Assembly (NCBI GenBank): GCA_033030425.1
Contig: JAUFSD010000002.1
Coordinates: 744,001 to 808,000 of the forward strand
Origin: Verpa conica
Lineage: Eukaryota > Ascomycota > Pezizomycetes > Pezizales > Morchellaceae
DNA length: 64,000 bases
Direction of reading: 5' to 3'
Shown: one piece after another, positions 55,301 through 64,000 of the stretch
Layout of the letters: each line of letters begins with the position of its first letter
Position numbering within the stretch: position 1 is the stretch's first letter
Position numbers and translations under genes: made by a program
The notes under the pieces: generated by a model
Seen by the model: the letters and a program-made list of their open reading frames with translations, nothing else
Database searches by the model: none
Told to the model about the DNA's origin: nothing

Positions 55301-58300
55301 TATCGAAAAGCCAGAAAACATCCTGCAATTGACCCCATAGGAGGTGGAAAAGGATGAAAAAGAGGAGTAGCTATGATAAATAAGACTAGAAGCTAATCGA
55401 CTGACCGGCACCTCGGGGCCGCGCCGTGATCATTAGTACCCACACCGGGTTGTTCCTATAAGTCTTGGCGAATAAACCTCCAAGCCACAACTCGGGCCCC
55501 TTAACCCGATTTTGCGGGGAAAGCTCCCCATAGGAGTAGTAGGCCACCACCAGTTTTTTTGTCGTAGAAAGTTGTTATGCGCTAGTTAAAGGTCATTATT
55601 ACGCTTGCTTATGCTTAAATATATCTATTACAGAAATCAGGGTCTGATACTCATGGGAGAGATGACTGCTAATTCTACCTAAAGTAGACCTGAATAATAT
55701 TTGTACAACTTATCGAAGAATTCATAATAAGGGCATCTCTCCCGCTTTCGGTAAGTAAACTCATATCTCGACACTTGATTCTTTAATACAGGATGCCATA
55801 TTAATCTATTAGTAAAATTTAATAATCTGTTCTAGGTTATAATTAGTGATCGACTATAGCTATATATCAGATAAGATGACTACGACTACACAAGACCTGT
55901 TGTAAGAGGGCCTATACATCTCGGGGTTTTCGTACTCAATGGCGCGCAGCAAATCTGTGCAGAGATTTCGAACTGAGTGTCTAGATCTAAAAGTTCCACC
56001 GATCCGTAATAAATCCTCTAGCTAGATGAGTCTTGGAAATGAACTTCTTGTAATCTGTGGGCCTGAGCGTCGCACACATGTACGTAGATAAATAAGTTTA
56101 ATAGTGTTTATAAAAGGTAGATCTTATATGGCTACATCACATCAAAATCCTAACCTTTTGTTAAATTTCTGAATAGGTTACAAGGCTGAGATTTTTGTAC
56201 ATGTAGTTTGGCTCTTGTTAATGATTAATTGAAGACTAGTAAGGTACTAACTGATTTTGGTAGACACCTACGACCATTGAATACTATTGTAACATATATG
56301 TCTGTTCTTGGTAATGAAACAGCTGCCAAGAACATTACTTTATTAATAAGAGACGTGATTTACACCGTTTATATATTTCTATGTTATTGCCTTTTGTGGG
56401 GGAGAGATGACCATAAATCTATTGCCTATTTTAGCAATTCCCTGTAATACTAGAGCTACTGTCGAGAGTCTAGATTTTTTCCCCTTACAACTTAGTAGTA
56501 ATTGGTAGCAATATTAAAGACCCTTGTTATTCACCCAGAGGACAGATTTCTAATCCAAAGGTTCTAGTTCAAGTGCTCCAGAATTGGAATTTAGCCTACA
56601 CAGCATATCCCCGCAATATGTACGTATTACCACGACCACCACTCCTAATTTCACACACCCACGCAAGGCACCACTCATCGCCAGCTGTCTAGACTCGACA
56701 GCTATTTCCAAGCAGCTTGGAAATCACCGCCAGGTCTCGAACACACGCTCATCATGCTGAATATAATAACCCCTCGTCCAGCTGCACAAAGGCCATCACC
56801 ATCACCATCACAACCACAATGCTTAACCCAAGTGAGCGTTTAATCTCTTCACCTCCTATTTCCGTACTTCCATCGAATACGAAGGGATCATGGGATCCGA
56901 CTCTAAGAATATATGAACACGTCCGGTCCTACATGACTCGTTCTACTGGACTCTAACAATATATTTCATCCAATATAAGATGAATCTATCGAGATCTAGA
57001 CAATCCGTCGAGACATGTCAGACATGATAGGGGGAGAAATTCTACATCTTTCCACCATATCACTCGGTTTCTCACGCTAACCGCGCTTTACATATTTCAT
57101 TTCTCCCGTTTCTCCTAGTTCCCTATATTATAGTTTCCCCGCTTTTTGTGTTTCGTTTATCTCATAATCTGTTTTTTCCTCTTCATCTTTCTCTTTCTGC
57201 AGAAGAGATTATATTACCTTCGTCACCACACCTGCAATCTAAATTTCAACTTTTATATTAACAATTAATTCCTGAACTGATACTAAGCCCCCCCTCTCAC
57301 GGTTATCTTCACGATATATCCCTACCCCCCGCATTAAGATTACAGCACTCAGGCCACGACGTCATGTTACCTATCCCGGAATAACGGAACTCCACTCCGC
57401 CCCGGAAAATCTCTCCTCCCCCACACAACCCCACGCTCAACGGGATCCCCGGGCTACGGTTCCAATACTAAGCAAGGGGTTGAGGAGGTTTTTTTTTACA
57501 TTTCCGGTTTCAGTCTCCTAATCCTAACACTTCTCCAGGATATAATTTTTCCCCTCCTTGGTTTTTGTGCCCTTCTATTAATCAATTTAGCATCGGTCTT
57601 CATGCCGTACATGAAATATTAACAGGTCAAGTATTCTTCTGTGCAGAAGTACTTTGAAAACTTTTCTTGAATTTCTAATTCGTGTCTTGGCGGGGAGAGA
57701 TAGGATTTATGGAAAGTGGACCGGTAGGCCACAAATCTTGGGATCATAAGCCTATGCAGCCACCAACTCTATTTGCTGTCCCCTGACAAGACATTCGAAT
57801 CCAATCGCTAAAGAAAAAAATACTCCGTCGGATCAGGTCCTATTTCGAACCGGACCACTGTCGATCCAAAATTCTCCGGATCTTATTTCCTTTCTTCCGT
57901 AAAAGAGGCCATGCATTCGGCTTTGCCTTCCTTCAAACCGAGTCTGGGTTCCAAGAATGTCACGATCACTGTGTTGGTTATCCTGAGAAATTCTTTTGAA
58001 GTACACTAAATACAAATATGGCACGTGTTCCTTCCCCCGTCACCAGCTAATCAAGGAAACATTGAAATATATACAATGAAAAAAATGAAACCATCAGATT
58101 ATGGCGACATACAAGTAACCCCCCTGGGGAAATGGTAAAACAGACAACAGAATAATGGCTCGCTCGCTAATACGCGTTGATGTTGAACTACCAAACAGGA
58201 ATGCGATCATCCTGCAGGAACCAGAAATAAGACGGTTGAAAAAAAAATATAGTATGCAACCCCCCCGCCATGATTGGGTATCTCAACGTAGAAGAGACCT

Positions 58301-58647
58301 GGGTATCAAAATCGAAAGAAAAATGTAGACGCCAAAACCCTTCCTATGCCAACGAAAATCATAACTCCAGTGCATAATGAGTAACCTGGACTCAAAAAAG
58401 GGAAAATAAATAAAAGAAATATAGAAGAAATTTTTATAGGCCATGACCGGGGCGCGGGTCTTATTCGTACATTGGGTACAAGGTATTAGGTGGTAATGGT
58501 AGATTATTAGCGTTCGAGCCATAATTATGCAAGGAACTTTTTTGCGTGATCATTTTGAGGGATTTTTTTAGCCTAACTAGGAAAAAAATTATTAGTCTCA
58601 GGCACAGGCATAAATTTCAAAGCCAATGATCGGGATAAACCTCACCT
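52379..58647. other. 6.3-kb gene desert
   Basis: No gene recognised on either strand; ORFs are under 110 codons and lack splice partners. Between about 57100 and 57600 there are C/T-rich and A/T-rich tracts. GGGAGAGATG near 55655 recurs inverted near 55740 (10 bp). Nothing else stands out. Confidence 0.5.
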
Positions 58648-61103
58648 CTACCATGAGAAACTCTCTTCCGAGAAGTCGATAGCGGCAACATCCACAAACT
58701 TCCGGGCAGCCGCTCTAACAGCATCACTGACTCCTCCTCCGCCGCAGACATTAATTGCCATGGCACCAATCTGTTTTTTGACAACTTTCTCTACGATGAC
58801 CTCAAATTCCGGGCGTCCAGCATAGAGGTTTACCACACACCCCCGCCCTGACCAGTTACTCGATGTGGCTGCTTCGCTCGGTCGCGTGATATAAATGTCA
58901 ACTTCTACAACTTGTTTGACATGTGGCATTCGTAGAATCTCCTCCAGCCAGTCAGCGGCCCATTCAATGTTTTCAACTTTCCGGATTATCCAGACAAGCT
59001 TGATCTTCTGCGTTGCAGCGGTACCCTCGTTAAAGCCATGTAACAGGTGTTTGACATAACCAATACAATGGGTGATTCCAACACCCCCAGCAACAAAAAT
59101 AGTTGTGCCGTATGAGTCATATGAGTGATGTCCTCCATATGGTCCTTCGAACATTCCTACAACTTGTAATGGAGCTCCATCACCTTTTTCGTCGCCGCTA
59201 TTCTTAGCCTTCTCGGCCGCGTCAAAAAGTGCCCTAGTGAAGCCAGAGTGTTTAGAGACAATAAAGTGCATCGTAGTTTTTTTTGGCGCATTTGAAGTAA
59301 CTAGTTCCCGGTGATGAACAGGAAGTGCCGTCGAACGTTGTCTCTGGAAGGTGTTTCGTGGGTTGTGGGGGCTAAGAGAGCTGTGCCGGTTGCTTGGTGT
59401 CTCTTGAGAATGGCAATTATCGAAAGGGTTCGTAGGGCGTTCACCGCCTGGCGTGGGCGGCGCAGAAGGAAACTGAGCCACTCGCACCGATTGCCTTGGG
59501 TCGTACTTCTCACCGGTTTCAGCTGCAATCATTTGGCTCCTCCGCGCAAAATCTTCAGCTGCGAGTTCCCAAGCGGCTGGCGACTCATCAGTTTGCAAGG
59601 ATTCTTCAGTAGATGCCCAAGCGACAGAGAAAGGGTGAGACTGCCACCACCCGATCCTTGGCATGTAAATATAGGCCTAATATTTCATTATTAGTTTTAT
59701 ACTCTCACCAAGTAGGTGCTGAAGGTAGGACATACATGCTGCCCTGGCTTGAAGTCCCATGGACGGACCAACTCGACACTAACTCTTACAGCGTCTGCAC
59801 CCTTTAGTGGGGTGACCTCTGCAACATTGCACGAGACTTTTCCGTTCTTCATCTTGATATTCCATCGTAGAATCCAAAAGATTCTCATTAATCTGTCACC
59901 GACCCAAATAGCGATAGTAATGTTCGCATATGTGATCTGTGGTAGCTGGTCGATAACAAGATGCCAGTAGACACCAACAACAAAAAATATAACGAGAACC
60001 TGATGCAGAGACAAGAAGAACTCATAGTTTGCATGTCGCAAAGGTGAAGCAGATGCAACTGCAATTAGAGCCAATGCTATTTCAGCCTAAATACTATGTT
60101 AGAAACTCAATGGTTCATAAGAGGATAGAGATTAGACATACCATCAACCCCACCTGCAAGAATGGTGAGATCTTGTATGCCTGAGCAACACCTGACCACC
60201 CAGCCTGATCAACCTTATTGACAGTCCATGCACCCATGTGTGCAAAGGACTCAAGGACAATTATCCTGCCAATCCAGCGGTGGAACAGGTTCCATGAATC
60301 AAAGCCAACCTCGACTGCATCTCCAATCCAGTTGTTGCGGATCATACAGACGAAAAGTGGGATCATATTAACAGTTGCCATTACACCTGTCCTTCCACGA
60401 AACTCGGCTACAAGAGATGCCTTGGTAGGAGCTCTAAACTTCCCCTCTGGTCCGATAGAGCCATTCCATGGGAGGTAAAGGGTGCAATAGAGGATATTTG
60501 AAAGTACGTAGAGAAAGAGGAAAATGAAATGAAGGCGAGATGGGAGTGTCCCAAGATGAATCTTTACTTTGGATGAAAGGTTGATGATCCATGGATTATT
60601 GTGGCGGAGCTTGTGAAGAGGTGCGAGGATAAGATGACGACGTAGCCAGACAAGTTTCTTTCCTGGCGGAAGAGAGTAGAAGTGGGAAGAAGTACTTGTG
60701 TATGATGAACTGACTGTGATTGCTAGCCGGCTGTGGTGAACGTTGTGGATGTAGATGCGAAAGAAGAAAAGAAGAGCCAATGATATTCCGAGTGTTGAGA
60801 ATAGATATGTCCTGAATCAGAGAGGCTGGTTAGCAAACATTTCCCACATCATTCTAGACGAGTTACTTACGAAAACATCAAATTCTCGAAATTATCAACA
60901 CCTGTCAACCCCCACGTGAAATTCACAATATCGGAACTCATCCAGTTGACTTCTGGCACAGATTCACCCTTAAAAAGCACCCCTCGTGCTTCCAATTTAT
61001 CTGATGTCGCTGCTACAGTAGAAGCAAGTCGCGAGAGGAGAACAAGTGATAGAGATAGGCTCCCCATGGCGCCACTAGAGGGTATTTGTTTATTCCGACG
61101 CAT
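58648..61103 (-). CDS. ferric/cupric reductase transmembrane component (FRE family)
   Basis: Four exons, 61103-60871, 60811-60142, 60086-59736 and 59676-58648 (2283 nt, 760 aa), with GT..AG introns of 49-59 bp, all in frame. The ATG at 61103 is the first in the frame; a second at 61067 directly precedes the hydrophobic signal sequence (GSLSLSLVLLSRLASTVAA) and is an alternative. The multi-pass domain carries two bis-heme pairs with H-x13-H spacing: His255/His269 (in FHRWIGRIIVLESFAH) and His319 region with His329/His343 (LHQV..YWHL). FAD binding: RPWDFKPGQH and HPFS (432-435). NADPH binding: VAGGVGITHCIGY (about 613-625) and the C-terminal CGGGGVSDAVRAA. A Ser/Pro/Arg-rich insert of about 100 residues follows HPFSVAW. 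It should pass electrons from cytosolic NADPH to extracellular Fe3+ or Cu2+. Expression is usually iron-controlled, but no regulatory site was assigned here. Confidence 0.97.
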
Positions 61104-64000
61104 TGTGGGTATACTGAAGGTCCCCAGAGCCGAAGCAGGGAGACTCAAACTTTGATGCCTGGAATGAATGGAATGCTAGTAAAGAAATGCCGTGAGCAGA
61201 GGAGACAACAGGGGAAAACAGCGAAATATGGAAACGTACGAATGCTTCCAATATTTTATGAAAGTAAATATCTGACTTTCTTTCAGATACCTTGCTTTTA
61301 CTGTTTTTCTTGTGTTTCCCCGGGTCGTGGTTAAGCCGAGTAGGTTGAAGATTCCAAATATTAAGAATGGTTGCGGCACCTCTCTCTACGCGTTAGTTGT
61401 CTGCATGTATGTCTCGGTCTCGCTCTTAACTCACAGCTGCAAGTCTCAACTTGATTTCTTCAACTCGATTGTATCTCTCCCTCGTGATCAAACGCGGACT
61501 AATAGAGGAAACGGCTGAAGTATAAATAACTTCAAGAGTGATTTTCAGTCTCGATGACGACTTTGATGATCATCAACCAATCCGACGGAGTAATCGCCCT
61601 GATGGGTAGACGGTGGTATATAATGAAGGTAGGATTTATGCTGCGGGAATCAAGGGGTTATGGGGGACTTGTCAAAGAAGTACACGGAAGGGGGGCTGTC
61701 AATCTTAGTATATTATAGGCGTAATCGACCCCTCATACTGCCTCAGTATACCCGCAGCCACACACCTTCCCTTCCCATGGTTTTATTCCTCTACCTCGTC
61801 CGGTACGGGCAATGGAACCATGTCGTACGATCATGTAGCACCTAATTCACGTTTTTCATTGCACTACAGGATGTTCTGTCTGATTTCTCACGCAATCATA
61901 TTAATGTCCCTTTTTCCCGGTCCCAGCCACGAGTCACCGCATTATCACATTTTGTTCCCATCAGTTGTTTATCACTGTTTCTCACGCCAGTTAGTTTTTT
62001 TCAGGCCCGGGGTACATATCCGCAATACTGTGCCTCCCCCCGCGTGGTCCTGTTGGAATAAACTCAGTTGGGTAGTAGGGAAAGACATAACTTTTGAGAT
62101 GTGTTACTTCAATATCTGCCATTCCTTGGATGCCTTGTTAATATTTAGAGTAATATTGATATTCGTTGAATTAATTGATTTCAGGAATGTGTCCTCCTTG
62201 CACGTTTACCCCCCAATCTGAGGTCCGAGCCCGAGAGCTCTAGCGATGTGTATACAGGCTTCATTGCATAAAGGGGGGCTTTTTCTCTCTCTCTGATTAC
62301 TTGGTCAAAAGCACAAGAAAAGGGAGAAAAATAAAACCCACTAGCCTAACAAACTCTTTGTATAGAACCGTATTCTAGTGCATTGTCCAGTGTCCATGTT
62401 AAGCGTAGACACCGGACCGGTACCCAAAGATCACCGGCGGGCACAGCCCCGCGGCGTATCCAGTCAAATATGGACCCTGCGTGAGACATCTAGAAAGAAA
62501 TATAATTATTTATCTATATTCGCGCTTATACGGTCGCTTCTAGGGGTTTCTAGGGCCATTTCATTTGCTTGTGCGATACTTAATCTACCCACGATGGGTA
62601 TCGTGAAGTCCAAGATCCTTGTAAGGAGGTTTGGTCAAGGAATAACTCACAACGACCGCACTTGCGTTGCTTGGCGAGGGGGCCCAGCATCTTGGCGCCA
62701 CAAACCCAAATTGTCGGAACAGCCGCATGCAGATCCCCACAGATGTCAGACGCACGGGCTATCGGTCCGTATCTATTAGAGACGACGAAATTGTGCAGGA
62801 CTACATGTACTGGGGGGTATATTTCTTCCAGTACCTTGACTTTGACCCCTGATTGGGGGAGGGGGAGGGAGACGAGTATTTACATCTGAAGGATTGGCGT
62901 GACATCTGGCGCAGATATAACGACAGAGAGAGTCCCGGCCCTGGGAATAAGGACTCCTCGTGATCCTCGGTAGTACGGCCCTGTTTCCGTAACATCGGAA
63001 TAACTGATTTTCCGGTACCGGACAAACGTCACAAACGGCGTCCCCGGGCCTAATTCCCAGAAGGGGATGTGGAGGATCTTGCATATTCGTTATTCCCCTT
63101 TATTCTCCGCTACCGCCGCAGCCGCAAACGCTGTCCCGTGTTTTCGCGATGCGGGGTGTGTGTTAGATCACGATCCACGATTGTCTCCGTTTGGGGATAC
63201 TTCAATGAGCAATATCTAATGATGATCCTAAATTACTGTACATAGATAGACCCCCACGAAGTACTGAGAGCTCACATACAGGCCCTAGAGGCATTGTTCA
63301 AGGTTCAAACTCTGACATCGGGTAATTAACCCGGACGTATAGTATCAACAGAGCCAGCGAGTCCAGATGGAAGCACAAAAAGCTCACCAAAAATCACTCG
63401 AGGCGTACGAAGGCCGATATGACCTCAGCACCACCAACTATGCGTGCACCTTTATCCATATTCGAACTCGGCCTCGGTTTCTCTCGGTAGGCTGTCGATA
63501 TGCAGAATTTTTCTTCTCATCTGGATCTTTCGGTTGACGCAACCCCCGCATCGTGGAAACATGCTCACCCCACAGTCTAGATCTCAATCCTTTTTTCGCA
63601 ACACCTTTTGTTATATCCTGATAGCCATGTAATTTGCCTTAATATATGCTGTCTTCATTTATGCAAGTGAAGGATGCAGGTTCCATAGGGCTTTGCGAGC
63701 ACAGTGGATATGTTTTAGTATCAAAATAGTCCTGCAAGCCACCAAGACTCGTCTCCAAGTTTTTCTCTCATAGATATCTTCAGAAAGCCACGCCCGATTC
63801 TCAAATAATCTGCTGAGAGCTTCTACATCCCCTACCTCATCCATCACACAAGCTGTGAATCTCACTGCCCTTCTTTACCACTTGGTGACTCAACATAAAG
63901 TGCGAACACGTAAGGTTTTACCCGTTGGCCCCAACTGTCAGATCATAGTCAGGTCATTCTGTTTTCTACCTGTCACTTGCATGTTTGAATTTAATGCTTA
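61104..64000. other. 2.9-kb region at the right edge without a clear gene
   Basis: The first few hundred bases are the promoter of the ferric reductase. Further on, short ORFs (for example the minus-strand 68-codon ORF at 63659-63865) lack family likeness, although that ORF could be the last exon of a gene reaching past the window edge. No RNA gene or repeat recognised. Confidence 0.45.

Noticed and set aside
55652..55742. GGGAGAGATG and its inverse 80 bp apart, considered as a MITE
   Set aside because: Only 10 bp pair, flanks do not extend the match and no target duplication is seen.

Overview
The window looks like nuclear DNA of a filamentous ascomycete (Pezizomycotina). Its genes are split by short introns of about 54-110 bp, almost all GT..AG, often with a CTAAC/CTGAC-like branch sequence. 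Gene content is typical of that group: a full-size ABCB transporter, an FMO, a PL20 lyase, a ferric reductase, a KGG (con-10 type) stress protein, a SigF-like NTF2 protein, and an AIM6-like phosphodiesterase. No order or genus can be named from the sequence. Gene density is low and uneven: genes come in groups separated by AT-rich stretches with many stop codons, carrying inverted-repeat elements, tandem repeats and decayed coding-like fragments.

Layout. 0-4 kb: a partial membrane ORF at the left edge, a three-exon SigF-like NTF2 protein without a visible start codon (+), and a three-exon WW-domain protein (-). 4-6.6 kb: no intact gene. 6.6-11.2 kb: AIM6-like phosphodiesterase (+), a four-repeat KGG protein (-), and an APH-type kinase-like protein (-). 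11.2-13.2 kb: hairpins and a G-rich minisatellite. 13.3-20 kb: a ten-exon, 1357-residue ABCB transporter (-) and a four-helix membrane protein (-). 20-30 kb: a 210-bp MITE, an eight-exon FMO (+), a secreted protein (+), a small membrane protein (-), and an intronless 558-aa protein (-) whose C-terminal half recalls cyclodipeptide synthases. 30-36.8 kb: a second TA-flanked MITE, an uncharacterised split gene containing an 87-bp palindrome, and a C2H2 zinc-finger regulator (+). 37.6-43.3 kb: PL20 glucuronan lyase (-) and an uncharacterised multi-pass protein (-). 43-50 kb: a gene desert with relics, an 18-bp tandem repeat and two inverted repeats. 50.8-52.4 kb: a Mn-type cation diffusion facilitator (+). 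52.4-58.6 kb: a second desert. 58.6-61.1 kb: ferric reductase (-). 61.1-64 kb: no clear gene.

How the genes relate. Nothing amounts to a proven pathway. The most suggestive group is 13-37 kb: ABC exporter, FMO, a possible small-peptide synthase and a C2H2 regulator, which is the composition of a small specialised-metabolite cluster; this is inference. The CDF transporter and the ferric reductase both concern metal handling but lie 6 kb apart. Exon borders were placed by hand from splice signals, reading frame and family knowledge. Gene models whose exons all join in frame into one recognisable protein are given high confidence.
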